DNA of 60,406 nt from Elusimicrobiota bacterium. Lineage in GTDB: Bacteria > Elusimicrobiota > Elusimicrobia > UBA1565 > UBA9628. This document shows, piece after piece, positions 49,822 through 60,030 of this stretch (within the stretch, counting starts at the first letter, position 1; every line of letters begins with the position of its first letter). The notes below the pieces were generated by a model. It did no database searches. It was not told the DNA's origin and saw only the letters and a list, made by a program, of their open reading frames with translations. The DNA lies in contig DMMY01000009.1 of the NCBI GenBank assembly GCA_003452935.1, positions 1 through 60,406 of the forward strand, given 5' to 3'. Both the position numbers and the translations under genes were made by a program.

Positions 49822-50523
49822 ATGAACAGCTTCGACTCCGGCGTCCTGCTCTGGCTCAATCAATTCGCGCGCCATAGCGACGCGCTGGACGCGGCCGTGT
49901 ACTTTCTCAGCGATTCCCGCTTCCTTAAGGGCGAAGTCATGATGCTCGTCTTGTGGTGGTTCTGGAACTCGCCGTCCAAACCCGTCGACAAGAACCGGGA
50001 AATCATCGTCTCGACGATCCTTTCAGCCGCCGCGGCGATCCTTTTAGGCCGTTTTCTCGCGCATTTCCTCCCGTTCCGGGCGCGGCCGATTTTCAACCCT
50101 TCCTTGGGCTTCGTCCCTCCCTTCTACGCCGAGAAAGAGATACAGATGCGCGACTGGAGCGCGTTCCCCAGCGATCACGCGATGCTCTTCGCGGCCCTGA
50201 CCACGGGCATGATCTTCCTGGCCCGGCGGTTCGGAGCCGCCGCTTACGCCTATTGGTTCGTGATCATCGGCCTGCCGCGGCTCTATCTCGGCCTGCACTA
50301 TCCCACCGACATCATCGCCGGCGGCGCGCTCGGGACGGCGATGGCCTGTCTGGCCAACCGGCGGCAATGGCGCTGTCGCATCGCGCGCCTTCCCCTGGCC
50401 TGGAGCCGGGCTCACCCGAGCTCCTTCTACGCGTTCTTTTTCCTGATCTCGTACCAGGTCGCGACGATGTTCTACGAGCCGCGCTTTTTGGCGCGCGCGG
50501 CCGGCAAGCTTCTCGGCCGCTAG
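49822..50523 (+). CDS. PAP2-family phosphatase (undecaprenyl-diphosphatase-like)
   Basis: A 233-residue membrane protein with the three PAP2 motifs: PFRARPIF (KxxxxxxRP variant, near 89-96), PSDHAMLF (near 115-122) and PRLYLGLHYPTD (near 152-163). About five membrane helices. In this setting it probably recycles undecaprenyl diphosphate released by polymerisation. It follows the sugar transferase by 22 bp. Confidence 0.9.
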   Translation: MNSFDSGVLLWLNQFARHSDALDAAVYFLSDSRFLKGEVMMLVLWWFWNSPSKPVDKNREIIVSTILSAAAAILLGRFLAHFLPFRARPIFNPSLGFVPPFYAEKEIQMRDWSAFPSDHAMLFAALTTGMIFLARRFGAAAYAYWFVIIGLPRLYLGLHYPTDIIAGGALGTAMACLANRRQWRCRIARLPLAWSRAHPSSFYAFFFLISYQVATMFYEPRFLARAAGKLLGR

Positions 50524-50543
50524 CGGACGCCGCGAAATATTTG

Positions 50544-50549
50544 GATAAT
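50544..50549 (+). promoter_or_regulatory. -10 box at the deacetylase start
   Basis: GATAAT ends 5 bp before the ATG at 50555 with no Shine-Dalgarno between; a candidate leaderless start. No clear -35 box is seen, so it is tentative. Confidence 0.35.
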
Positions 50550-50554
50550 TAGGC

Positions 50555-51397
50555 ATGTTCAGCGCCGTTGCCGTGGCCGCGGGCCTCGCGATCGCAGCCA
50601 GCTGCCGCTGGGCCTGGTGGCGGCCGAAGATCCAGGGCCTGCCCGTGCTGATGTACCACAAGATCGGCGACGCCCCCCGGAGTTCGCCTCTCAAGCAGCT
50701 CTGGGTCGCGGCGGCGGATTTCCGCCGCCAACTCCGGCATCTCAAGGGCCTCGGCTACGCGCCCCTGTCCTTCTCCGAGCTTCGCGACGCGGAACTGGGG
50801 AAGATTCCCATGCCGCAGAAACCCGTCCTCATCACCTTCGACGACGGCTACGCGAACAACCACGAACTGGCCTTCCCGATTCTCAAGGAGCTGAATTTGA
50901 AGGCGAACATATTCCTGGTCTGCGCCGGGATGGGAGACGCCAGCGGATGGGACAAGAAGATCGAACCGGCGCTTCCTTTGATGACCTGGGCCCAGGCCCG
51001 CGAACTCCAGGACTCGGGGCTCATCGAGTTCGGCTCCCACACCCTGAGCCACCGGCGCCTTTCCGCCCTTTCCCTTGAAGACGCCCGCGGCGAGCTGATG
51101 GAGAGCAAAAAGCGGCTCGAGCAAACCCTCGGTCGAGAGATCATCGCCTTTGCCTATCCCTACGGCGACGGCGCGGACAGGCCCGAGTTGCGCCGGCTCG
51201 CGCGCGAGGCCGGGTATCGCTACGATTTCAGCATCGAACCGGGCGTCTCGCCCTGGCCCTGGGACCCGGACTCGCAAGCGCTGGCGCGCCTGCCCATCCT
51301 CGGACAAGACACGATCATCGACTTCCATCTCAAGCTCACCCGCGGCCGCGCCAAGCTCAAAAACCCCCTCAACGCCCTCAAGCGCCGGCTAGCATAG
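50555..51397 (+). CDS. Polysaccharide deacetylase (NodB domain, CE4)
   Basis: A 280-residue protein with an N-terminal membrane anchor (about 2-20), PVLMYHKIGD, and a NodB core: TFDDGYANN near 92-100 with both metal/catalytic Asp residues, SHTLSHRRLSAL with the two zinc His near 163-168, and AYPYGDG near 205. All CE4 metal ligands are present. It should remove N-acetyl groups from the exopolysaccharide or from peptidoglycan. Converges with the GT2-GT4 gene, overlapping by 9 bp. Confidence 0.92.
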   Translation: MFSAVAVAAGLAIAASCRWAWWRPKIQGLPVLMYHKIGDAPRSSPLKQLWVAAADFRRQLRHLKGLGYAPLSFSELRDAELGKIPMPQKPVLITFDDGYANNHELAFPILKELNLKANIFLVCAGMGDASGWDKKIEPALPLMTWAQARELQDSGLIEFGSHTLSHRRLSALSLEDARGELMESKKRLEQTLGREIIAFAYPYGDGADRPELRRLAREAGYRYDFSIEPGVSPWPWDPDSQALARLPILGQDTIIDFHLKLTRGRAKLKNPLNALKRRLA

Positions 51398-53506
51398 CTC
51401 CCGGTAGACCGCCTCGGTCCGCCGGCTGAGCCCGTCCAAATCGTACATCCACGCCCGGCGCAGGCCCGCCTCGCGCATCCGGGAGCTCAGCTTCGCGTCT
51501 CCCAGAACGGCCAGCATCGCCGCGGCATAGTCTTGCGGGTCGGCGGAGGCCACGAGCATTCCGGTTTCGCCGTGGACCACGATCTCCGGCAGCCCTCCCA
51601 CGGCGGACGCGACCACGGGAACTCCCGCGGCCATGGCCTCGATAAGGACTCCGCCCAACGCCTCTCGCTCGGACGGCAAGCACAGCACGTCGAGGTTCTG
51701 GATCAGCCGGTAAGCGTCTTCCCGGTAGCCCGTGAAAATGACGCGTCCCGCCAAGCCGAGCTCAGCGGCCAGACGCCGCAACGAGTCTTCATACCCGGCG
51801 AGCCTCACCCTCTCGGAACTGTAGGCCGAGCCGACCACCAGGAACCAGGCGCCGGGGCAGCGGTCGAGCACGAGCCGCGCGGCGCGCAGGAAAATTTCCG
51901 GCCTTTTGCATGGGTCCAGAGCCGCCACCATGCCCGCAAGCCGCGCGTCGTCGGGCACGCCCAGCGCGCGCGCCAAGGCCCGATCCTTGGCCAGGCCGGA
52001 TAGGAGTCCTATGTCGCGGCCGGACGGAATAATGACGAGACGGCGGTCGAGATACCGGCGCCACCACGCGGGCGCGCCGTCGCGCCACGACGCCACGGCG
52101 CCGCGGGTGACCGCCAGGACGCGATCGGCGCGGGAGATGAGGAACCGGCGCGGGCCGTCCAGGGCCCTAGGTTCGTGCATGTGTTCCCGCAGGACAAGCC
52201 GCGTTCCAGCCCACGCCGTGGCGAGCCAAGCGGCAAGAATGAGCGGGTATTCGGTTCGTTGGATCTCCAGCAAGTCAATGCGCTGGCAGCGCAGCCGGCG
52301 CCGGAGCCGCAGCGCCGCGACGGGCAGGAGCCAGGGACGCCGGCGCATGTCCGCCAGCCACGGCAGGCGCTCAACGGCTACTCCCTGGGCGCGCGCGGCC
52401 TCCTCGAGCGGCCCCGCCGCGACGGTGAGCAGGCGCGCGTCGAAGGCCGAAGGATCGAGGTGTTTGACCGCCGCCAGAAGAGACAGCTCCGAGCCGAACA
52501 GGTCCGACTCCGGCGCGAGATACGCGATGCGCAGCCTGCCCGCGGACGGACGCGTCAGGCGCGCTTGGATCCGGCGGCAGGCGCCCCAGACGGCCTGCAG
52601 GCTCCGGTAGGCGGGCATGCCCGCCAAAACGACCAGCAGCCACAGCCAATCGCTCGGCCGCGATTTGCCCGACGCCAGAACCCGAAGCCGCATCCGGACG
52701 GCGCCGGACCGGTTGCCCAGCAGAAAGCGCGCGTCGGCGAAAACCCGCCAATGCGGGACCAGGAGGCCGCGATCATCCTTGAACGCACCCTTGTGCTTGA
52801 CGAGAATCCGCTTATGAGCCCGGATGATCCGTTCATAATCCCTCGAAACGCCCATCGAGTCGTCGTAGAACCGAGTCAGGCTCCCCTCGACGCGCTGCAG
52901 CCTGAAGGCCGCCGATATCCGGATGAACAAGTCGAGATCCTCGCGGGCGAAGAGCCGTTCGTCGAAGCCGCCGACCGCGTCGAAGACGGCGGCTCTGAGC
53001 AGGCAGGTCGGCGGACCGATGATGACGTCCAGCGACAGAGCCCGGCGATAGACGTCCGAGTCCCGCGCGCTGACGACGGAAGCCGGAAACGGCGTCAGCG
53101 TGCCGTCCAAACGAACCCGGGTCATGGCGCAATAGACCATGCCGACCTCGGCCGGCAGGCTCTTGAGAAGCGCGACCTGAAGCTCGAGCTTATTCGGCAG
53201 CCATTCGTCGCCGGCGTCGTGAAAGGCGATGAATTCCCCGCGCGCCAACTCCAGTCCGCGATTGCGCGCGCGGGAGACCCCGTGGGGACCGTCTCTGCGA
53301 GAATACCGGATCCGGTCGTCGCGGTACGAGCGCACCACGCTCTCCGTGTCATCCGCGGAGCCGTCGTCGACCACGACCAGTTCCCACTGGCGGAAGGTCT
53401 GAGCCAGGACGCTGTCGATGGTCCTCTCCACGACCCGGGCCCGGTCGCGCGTCGGCAGGACGACGCTCACGAGACCGGCGACTCTTTCTTGCGGCGGGAT
53501 GCTCAT
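51389..53506 (-). CDS. Two-domain glycosyltransferase, GT2 fused to GT4
   Basis: A 705-residue protein. GT2 domain about 12-250 (VVLPTRDRARVVERTIDSVL, VVDDGSADDTE, FHDAGDEWLPNKLE, AREDLDLFIRIS), a linker with a short hydrophobic stretch near 285-310, and a GT4 domain about 318-705 (LAPESDLFGSELSLLAAVKHL, VAALDPCKRPEIFLRAARLV, SEREALGGVLIEAMAAGVPVVAS). Two different transferases in one chain imply two successive sugar additions. It is on the opposite strand from the rest of the locus and has a promoter sharing 18 identical bases with that of the phosphatase at 56762. Confidence 0.92.
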   Translation of the reverse strand: MSIPPQERVAGLVSVVLPTRDRARVVERTIDSVLAQTFRQWELVVVDDGSADDTESVVRSYRDDRIRYSRRDGPHGVSRARNRGLELARGEFIAFHDAGDEWLPNKLELQVALLKSLPAEVGMVYCAMTRVRLDGTLTPFPASVVSARDSDVYRRALSLDVIIGPPTCLLRAAVFDAVGGFDERLFAREDLDLFIRISAAFRLQRVEGSLTRFYDDSMGVSRDYERIIRAHKRILVKHKGAFKDDRGLLVPHWRVFADARFLLGNRSGAVRMRLRVLASGKSRPSDWLWLLVVLAGMPAYRSLQAVWGACRRIQARLTRPSAGRLRIAYLAPESDLFGSELSLLAAVKHLDPSAFDARLLTVAAGPLEEAARAQGVAVERLPWLADMRRRPWLLPVAALRLRRRLRCQRIDLLEIQRTEYPLILAAWLATAWAGTRLVLREHMHEPRALDGPRRFLISRADRVLAVTRGAVASWRDGAPAWWRRYLDRRLVIIPSGRDIGLLSGLAKDRALARALGVPDDARLAGMVAALDPCKRPEIFLRAARLVLDRCPGAWFLVVGSAYSSERVRLAGYEDSLRRLAAELGLAGRVIFTGYREDAYRLIQNLDVLCLPSEREALGGVLIEAMAAGVPVVASAVGGLPEIVVHGETGMLVASADPQDYAAAMLAVLGDAKLSSRMREAGLRRAWMYDLDGLSRRTEAVYRELC

Positions 53507-53544
53507 GGCGGTCGGACGGTCCCCGCGCGTCGCCTGGCGCTCAC
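53503..53544 (-). CDS. Possible 13-codon leader ORF coupled to the GT2-GT4 gene
   Basis: A GTG at 53544, 6 bp behind the -10 TATAGT, opens VSARRRAGTVRPP and stops in TGA that overlaps the glycosyltransferase ATG (ATGA). The same bases (TATAGT, 6 bp, GTGAGC) form the start of the phosphatase gene at 56762, where the GTG frame is the gene itself. It may be a coupling leader or a relic of the duplicated promoter. Confidence 0.35.
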   Translation of the reverse strand: MSARRRAGTVRPP

Positions 53545-53579
53545 GCCTTAACTATATCCCAAGAAAGGCTCAAATGCAA
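53539..53579 (-). promoter_or_regulatory. EPS promoter module, copy A
   Basis: On the minus strand: -35-like TTGCAT (53579-53574), 17-bp spacer, -10 TATAGT (53556-53551), then TAAGGCGTGAGC. The 18 bases 53556-53539 are identical to 56774-56757, and the -35 and spacer are alignable without gaps. Confidence 0.65.
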
Positions 53580-53606
53580 GGCAGGCCGTGCGCCAGTTCC
53601 TTGGGC

Positions 53607-55213
53607 TCAGGGAGGACGGACCGTAGCGGGCAAGACGGGCCCTCCCCGGTCCAGCAGCCGCAAGATGCCTTCGGCCGCCTGCCGCCGGGCGGCCTTGAGT
53701 TCGGCCGGATCTCGGGACCAATCATCCCAATCGCGGGCGATGCCCGCCGCCAGCTCACGCGCCTGCGCGCCGCCGCCCAACGAGCGAAGCAGCGCCAGAT
53801 AATCGTAGTCCTCAATGCCGTCGCGTATGGCCTTGAGGCGGGCGGATGGGATGGCCGCGTGCGGCGCCCCGACCTCGCTGCCGGGATAGAACAGGACGCC
53901 GTCGCCGTTGCCGTTGCCGGCGTTGGTCCAGACGGCGGCGGCGCCCGCGGCCCAGTAGGCCGTGGCCCAATAGAGCATGCCGCTGTAATCGCTGCGAAAA
54001 TCAAGCCATGGCGTGATGCGGAAATCTATCGGATCGGAATCCAGCATCCAATTGGGAAGCGCCCTGGGCGCTTCGCAGCAATAGTAGCTCCATATCTTCC
54101 GGCCTTGCGCCTGCTTGAGCCGGATCGCCGCGCGATCCCGGGCCGGGATCAGACGGGCATGATGCGCCACCCAAATGTCGGCGTCAAAGGCATCCCACGA
54201 AGTGCGCCCCCCCACGGTCACCTGCGTGGGGATCCCCAGCTCCCTCCAAAATGAAGAGGTCCGGTTGATGTCGTCGTACGCGGCCTGGGAGTGGGGCTCA
54301 TCGCCGCATCGGACAAAGATGTCGCGGCTGCGTCCGATGCCGGAAAGATAGGACATGAGATCCCGCAGATCGCGGGCCGAGGCTTTCTCCGGAGCATGGA
54401 TCATGCGCTGCCGGCCCAGCCAGGCGGAAGTAAAGGACCTGTCGGCGGCGCTGCCCGTCCAGGCGCCGGTGCCTGCCTCGCCCGCCTGCGTCGTGCCGAT
54501 GCGGTGTTCGGTCAATGCGGCCCAAATATTTTCCTGGAGCGCGGCCTGGTCCGCGCCCACGGCGCCGGCCGCGACCCATAGCCACCTGTCGTAGGACAGA
54601 AAATCGGTCGCCAGCGCGGGCTGATCCGGCAAGGCGAAGCCCCATACCGTCAAAGCCACGGCGACGCTGACCGGTTCCTGGCCGTCCGCGGTAACGGTGA
54701 CGGCTCCTCGATACGCGCCGGCCGCCGCGTCCTTGGGCACCGGGATCTCGACGTACACGGGCTGATTCGAACTCTCCGGCACGGAGAAAGGGAACGATTC
54801 ATATCTGCCGCCCGGCGCCGAGGCCGGGATCAGCGCGTCGGCCCAGTCGCGCGGGGCATGGGGCGAGAGATAACCCGCATAATACGGGTTTCCCGCCCGC
54901 TCGACCGGGCTCCTAACGCGTACGGGGACATACTGCGCGCGGTAGAGCTTGATGGTGGAACTGGAGATGACGCCGGGGCCGGAGAGGTCCGAGACCCCGA
55001 CATGGACGTTGGACAGCGGCCCTTGCGGCGGCGCTTTAACGACCACCTGGAAGCCGGCATATTCATTGCCGGCGGCCTGGATCGAGGCGGCTGTCGCCCC
55101 GCTGGGCGGATCATCTCTTTTGACGCTGGTCAGATCGTCCGCCACCCAGACCCGAATGCCCTGAGCTGGCGCGGGCGCGGCGCATAAGACGGCCCACAGC
55201 GCCAACAGGACCG

Positions 55214-55217
<4 letters not shown>
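53607..55217 (-). CDS. DUF4091 / GH123-like secreted protein
   Basis: A 536-residue protein from ATG 55217, overlapping the galE stop by ATGA. Signal peptide about 1-19 (ending PAQG). An N-terminal beta-sandwich region (20-195) and a barrel-like central part precede the DUF4091 signature near the C-terminus (IPSARLKAIRDGIEDYDYLALL). A DEPHSQAAYDD segment near 305 could hold catalytic acids, as in GH123-like N-acetylgalactosaminidases. A polysaccharide-trimming enzyme is plausible from context; activity is not established. Confidence 0.78.
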
Positions 55218-56275
<1,058 letters not shown>

Positions 56276-56282
56276 GCGACAA

Positions 56283-56762
56283 TTATCGCATTTCTGGAGC
56301 CGGAGGCATGAATCCGTTGCGGATGAGGGCCTCGATGGACTCCTCGATGGATGATAGGCAGGCCGCGAAGGCTTCGTCGGGACGCCCCATGGGGTCCGCG
56401 ACGTCCTGTTCTCCGAAGCCGGCCTGCTCGCGCAGCAGGCGCACCTTGTCGCCGAACTCCGGGTATTTCTCGACAAGATGCTCGACGTGGGCCGCGGTCA
56501 TGGCCAGGACCAGGTCGGCCCAGCGCAGAGACTCCCGCGTGACCAGGCGGGCGGTATGCGCGAAAGGCGGAACTCCCCTGGAGGCGAGCAATCGGCTGAC
56601 GACGGGCGGGACCTCGAAATAGCTCTCCGCGGCGGTTCCGCAGGAGCGCGTCTCCAGGCCGAGGCCGCGGACCGCGGCGAGGCGGCGAAGCAGCTGCTCG
56701 GCCATGGCGCTGCGGCACACGTTGCCGGTGCACACGAAGAGAACGCGTCGCGCGAAGCTCAC
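56283..56762 (-). CDS. Low-molecular-weight protein tyrosine phosphatase (Wzb-like)
   Basis: A 159-residue phosphatase starting at GTG 56762. P-loop VCTGNVCRS (Cys11, Arg17) and the general-acid loop VADPMGR near 126-132 are intact. In capsule and EPS systems this enzyme dephosphorylates the BY-kinase; the partner would be the Wzc-like protein at 38802, 16 kb away on the other strand. First gene of the operon phosphatase, galE, DUF4091. Confidence 0.9.
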   Translation of the reverse strand: MSFARRVLFVCTGNVCRSAMAEQLLRRLAAVRGLGLETRSCGTAAESYFEVPPVVSRLLASRGVPPFAHTARLVTRESLRWADLVLAMTAAHVEHLVEKYPEFGDKVRLLREQAGFGEQDVADPMGRPDEAFAACLSSIEESIEALIRNGFMPPAPEMR

Positions 56763-56797
56763 GCCTTAACTATAACGCAAGGATCAAGCAAACGCAA
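56757..56797 (-). promoter_or_regulatory. EPS promoter module, copy B
   Basis: On the minus strand: -35-like TTGCGT (56797-56792), 17-bp spacer, -10 TATAGT (56774-56769), then TAAGGC and the GTG start. Transcription should begin at or next to the GTG, giving a leaderless mRNA. It shares 18 identical bases with copy A at 53539-53556. Confidence 0.7.
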
Positions 56798-56885
56798 GAG
56801 GCCGCGACACATGCTACAATAAGGTCTCGCTGAACTCATCCTATCATCGGTCCTCGTCAAAAAGACGCTAGGCCGGTCCGGAGAG

Positions 56886-57476
56886 ATGCCGATGATCCAA
56901 CCCCTAGAAACCGTCGAATATCTCCTCAGCGAGACCGACCCCGCCCGTCTGGCGCCCTGCGCCGCCGAGGTCGCGTTCATCGGCCGCTCCAACGTGGGCA
57001 AGAGTTCCCTGCTCAACGCGGTGTGCCGCCGCGACGTGGCGCGCGTCTCCAACCTCCCGGGCCGCACCCGCGCCATCAACGTGTTCCAGGCCGGCTTCGG
57101 CCGCTGGCTCGTGGACCTGCCGGGCTACGGCTTCGCCGCCGGGCCCGAGGCGGAGCGCGCGGGCTGGGGTCCCATGATCGAGGGCTATCTGCGCGGCCGT
57201 CCCTCCCTGCGCATGATCTTCGCCCTCATCGACGCCAAGGTCGGGCCGACCAGGCTCGATCTGCAGATGGTCGAATGGCTGGAAGCCACGGACCTGCCCT
57301 GGCGCCCCGTGGCGACCAAGGCCGACCAAGTGAAGTCCTCCCGCGCCCAGGGCCGCCGCCGCGAGGCCGCCCACGCCATGGGGCTGCAGCCCGCCGACCT
57401 CGCCTGGGTCAGCGCCCAGGAAGGGCTCGGCGTGCGCGAACTGCGCGGCGAAGTCGCGGCACTACTCACCCCCTAG
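56886..57476 (+). CDS. engB: Ribosome-biogenesis GTPase EngB/YsxC
   Basis: A 196-residue TrmE-Era-EngA-YihA-Septin GTPase of usual length: G1 GRSNVGKSSL near 33-42, G2 Thr in RTRAI, G3 DLPGYGF near 78-84, G4 TKAD near 144-147. It works in late assembly of the large ribosomal subunit. An ATG at 56892, with GGAG 8 bp before it, is the better-placed start; 56886 is also open. A TACAAT at 56815 may be its -10. Its stop abuts the rsgA start. Confidence 0.95.
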   Translation: MPMIQPLETVEYLLSETDPARLAPCAAEVAFIGRSNVGKSSLLNAVCRRDVARVSNLPGRTRAINVFQAGFGRWLVDLPGYGFAAGPEAERAGWGPMIEGYLRGRPSLRMIFALIDAKVGPTRLDLQMVEWLEATDLPWRPVATKADQVKSSRAQGRRREAAHAMGLQPADLAWVSAQEGLGVRELRGEVAALLTP

Positions 57477-58463
57477 ATGCCCCGCGCGTTCGACGATCCG
57501 GAGGATGATTGGTTCGACGGCCTCAAGGTCCCTCCCCGCCGGAAATACGCCAAGCGCCCGATGAAGGGCCGCGCGCGCGAGCTCTCCGAGGCGGAGGGCA
57601 ACGCGACCGTGGCCGAGATTTTCCCGAACCAGTCGTCGGTGCGCCCGGATAACGGGGAAGTCAGCAGACTCTGCGGCTACCGGATGACGACCCTGGCCTT
57701 CGGCGGGCCCTGCCGAGAGCGCTCCCCGGTCTGCGTCGGGGACAGGGTCAGGGTGGAAGCCGGCGTCATCGTGGGGCGCTGCCGGAGGCGAAACCAACTC
57801 GTCAGATCCGCCCCCAACTCACGCGACCCGCTTCTGCACGCCGTGGCGGCCAATATCGACCGGCTCGTCGTGGTGGCCGCGGCGCGCGAACCGGATTTCA
57901 CGCCCGGCATCGTGGACAGGTTCCTGGTGGCGGCCTCCGCCCAAAACATCGCGGCGGTTCTCTGCGTCAACAAGTCGGACCTGCTCGCGCCGGGGGCGCA
58001 AAAGCCCTGGTCGCACTACGCGGCGGCGGGGGTGGCGCTCGTGGAGACCAGCGCTCTGGGCGGAGACGGGATTGCCGCGCTCGCCGAGCTTGTCCGGGGC
58101 CAGGCCGCGGCCTTCTGCGGCCATTCGGGCGTAGGCAAGACCTCTCTCTTGCGCCGGCTTCTAGGCAACGACCTCCTGGGCCGGGTCGGCGGGCTCAGCG
58201 GAGCCACGGGCATGGGAAAGCATACCACGACCGGAGCCGTCCTTCTCCCCGGTCCCGACGGCTCGGCCTGGATCGACACGCCGGGGATCATGAACTTCGC
58301 CCTCGTGGGGGTGGACCGGGCCGGATTGCTCCCTCATTTTCCGGAGCTCAGCCAAGCCTCGGCGCGCTGCGCCCCGGACTGCCTCCACGACCTTGAGCCG
58401 GGCTGCGCCCTGCGCGGCATGCCGCGTCACGGCAGCTACCGCCGGATTCTGGAATCATTGTAA
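57477..58463 (+). CDS. rsgA: Small-subunit-dependent GTPase RsgA (YjeQ)
   Basis: A 328-residue circularly permuted GTPase: OB fold about 40-110, G4 NKSD near 162-165, G1 GHSGVGKTSL near 218-227, G3 DTPG near 266-269, and a C-terminal zinc region with C-x4-C-x(1)-H-x6-C spacing (CAPDCLHDLEPGC). It matures the 30S subunit. It starts directly behind engB with no gap, so two ribosome-assembly GTPases of opposite subunits are co-expressed. The first 45 residues are an Arg-rich extension. Confidence 0.94.
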   Translation: MPRAFDDPEDDWFDGLKVPPRRKYAKRPMKGRARELSEAEGNATVAEIFPNQSSVRPDNGEVSRLCGYRMTTLAFGGPCRERSPVCVGDRVRVEAGVIVGRCRRRNQLVRSAPNSRDPLLHAVAANIDRLVVVAAAREPDFTPGIVDRFLVAASAQNIAAVLCVNKSDLLAPGAQKPWSHYAAAGVALVETSALGGDGIAALAELVRGQAAAFCGHSGVGKTSLLRRLLGNDLLGRVGGLSGATGMGKHTTTGAVLLPGPDGSAWIDTPGIMNFALVGVDRAGLLPHFPELSQASARCAPDCLHDLEPGCALRGMPRHGSYRRILESL

Positions 58464-58505
58464 GGGCGGCGTCACATCCGCCGGACGATGAGCTTCAACG
58501 CGACG

Positions 58506-58934
58506 TCAATGGCCGCCGCCCCTGCGGTCGCCGCCCTTGCGCGCGCCGCCCCGGCCGCCTCCGCCGAACCCGCCCCGGCCGCCCTTGCCGAAGCCGCCCC
58601 GGTCCCCTTTGCCGAACCCGCCCCGGCCGCCGAAGCCTCCCCGGTTGCCGTACCCGCCGGCGCCGAAGCCGCCCTTGGGGCGCTCCTCGAGGGGCCGGGC
58701 CTCGTTGACCACGAGAGTCTTGCCGCCCACGGAGCTGTTGTGCAGCTTAAGGATGGCCTCCTGGGTCTGCGCGTCCGTCGACATCTCCACGAAGCCGAAC
58801 CCGCGCGACTGTCCCGTCGACTTCTCGGTGATGACCGCGGCGCTGGTCACCGTGCCGCAGGCGGCGAACAGAGCCCCGAGCTGGGCGTCGGTGAAATCGA
58901 GCGGCAGGCCTCCGACATAGAGTCTCTTCCCCAT
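58506..58934 (-). CDS. RRM-type glycine-rich RNA-binding protein
   Basis: A 142-residue protein: one RNA-recognition motif (1-82) with RNP2 LYVGGL and RNP1 RGFGFVEM, then a Gly/Arg/Lys/Phe-rich tail of about 55 residues built from GGFG- and RGG-type repeats. This is the Rbp1/cold-inducible RRM class of cyanobacteria and other bacteria; the RGG tail is longer than usual. It probably binds mRNA as a chaperone. GGGAGG precedes the ATG by about 8 bp. The plus-strand frames over it are shadows. Confidence 0.92.
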   Translation of the reverse strand: MGKRLYVGGLPLDFTDAQLGALFAACGTVTSAAVITEKSTGQSRGFGFVEMSTDAQTQEAILKLHNSSVGGKTLVVNEARPLEERPKGGFGAGGYGNRGGFGGRGGFGKGDRGGFGKGGRGGFGGGGRGGARKGGDRRGGGH

Positions 58935-59102
58935 AATATCCCTCCCCGCGAAAATCCGAAAGACCTGTTATACCACATCCGGCGACGCTCCAGCACGATC
59001 GCGAGCCAGAATCAACGAAACGTCGAGTGGCACACGATCGCCGTTCTCATGGCTCTTCGGCATCCGTCGTCGCCTAACGGCTAAAAAACCCTCTTTCTTA
59101 TC

Positions 59103-59335
59103 CGTTCGGGGTATTCCGGCAATTCCCTGTCAAAATGATGCGCGAAAAGACATCGGTTTGACAGGAGTCCAAGGAAGCCGCGCAAGTATCCGGCAAATCC
59201 GTCTTCCCGAGTTCAACGCCCGTCGGAAGGACGACGGCCGCGCCTTCAACGACCTCGGGCCAGGGCCCGCGGGGCCTCCCGGGGAGCTAACCGTTCTCCG
59301 CTCTCCGAAAGGGACGGCGGGCCCGTCGTTTCCTC
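59103..59335. repeat. 233-bp direct repeat, copy 1
   Basis: Nearly identical to 60031-60263 (about four differences by eye), offset 928 bp. On the minus strand it contains the last codons of a frame ending in TAG (59287-59289), which in this copy is interrupted by a stop shortly upstream, so copy 1 is a truncated remnant. It includes the hairpin at 59126-59165. Confidence 0.9.
59126..59165. repeat. Long hairpin inside repeat copy 1
   Basis: CCTGTCAAA (59126-59134) pairs with TTTGACAGG (59157-59165), and inside it GATG (59137-59140) pairs with CATC (59151-59154), separated by a symmetric 2-nt internal loop and a 10-nt apical loop. The same structure recurs at 60054-60093. The shape fits a hairpin end recognised by a Y1-type transposase or a bidirectional transcription barrier. 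Confidence 0.6.
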
Positions 59336-60030
59336 CTGACTTCCGCATCGGGACACCCAAGGTCTCATGGAAAAATATTGGGCAAGCAGCCCCTCCGAGT
59401 CCGGCAAGATGACGAGCCCGCGGCCAAGAGCTCCCAGCAGGCGCCGCAGAGAACCGATTTTTGGGCGTCTCCTCCTGATTCAACCCGCCCGACGAGCGAG
59501 CGGGGAAGCCCGCTCGTTTGGCCAGTTGAAGTTGGCTCACCTGGAGCCCCCGGCGCGGCAACCGTATGAGCCGGCCGGGCGCGAGCGCGGTTTCATCGCG
59601 GCCCGAGCGATTGGCGCCGTCGATCAAGCGCGCCAGCGTCTCTCATCCTCCACGACCCAGCGCGTCCTCATGCCCACAGATAAGAATGAGATCAACTAAA
59701 ATTTTTCACCCTTTTGGGATCCGCACGTTTCCCAGTGGAACTACGGACCCTTAAAAGGGGCCGTACCCGGTTGGCGCAGGTAGGGACCCGTTAAAGGGTC
59801 ACTGTCTGAGGGCGGACGGGCCGACGTTCGAGCGCATGGGAGCGCGTGTCGAGGAGGTTGCGGCCGCTCTTGCGGCCGGGCAAGAGATGACCACGGATGC
59901 CGGAAAAAATCACCCGCGTGCGTCTTGCGCCGGACCGAAACAGTTGCCATGGGACACCCAATTTTCGCCCAATTTTCGACAGCATCTCATTGAGGATGAA
60001 ACGATTCTAAGAGGCTCTGCGGAAGTCAGG
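59336..60030. other. Non-coding stretch between the repeats, rich in hairpins
   Basis: No convincing gene. It holds CGAGCGGG-GAAG-CCCGCTCG (59497-59516) followed by TTTGG, a near-palindrome ACGGACCCTTAAAAGGGGCCGT (59743-59764) with one mismatch pair, and GACCC-N6-GGGTC (59785-59800). The two last share the core ACCC-TTAAA-GGG and may be repeats of one element. Nature unknown; remnants of a mobile element are the likeliest reading. Confidence 0.45.
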
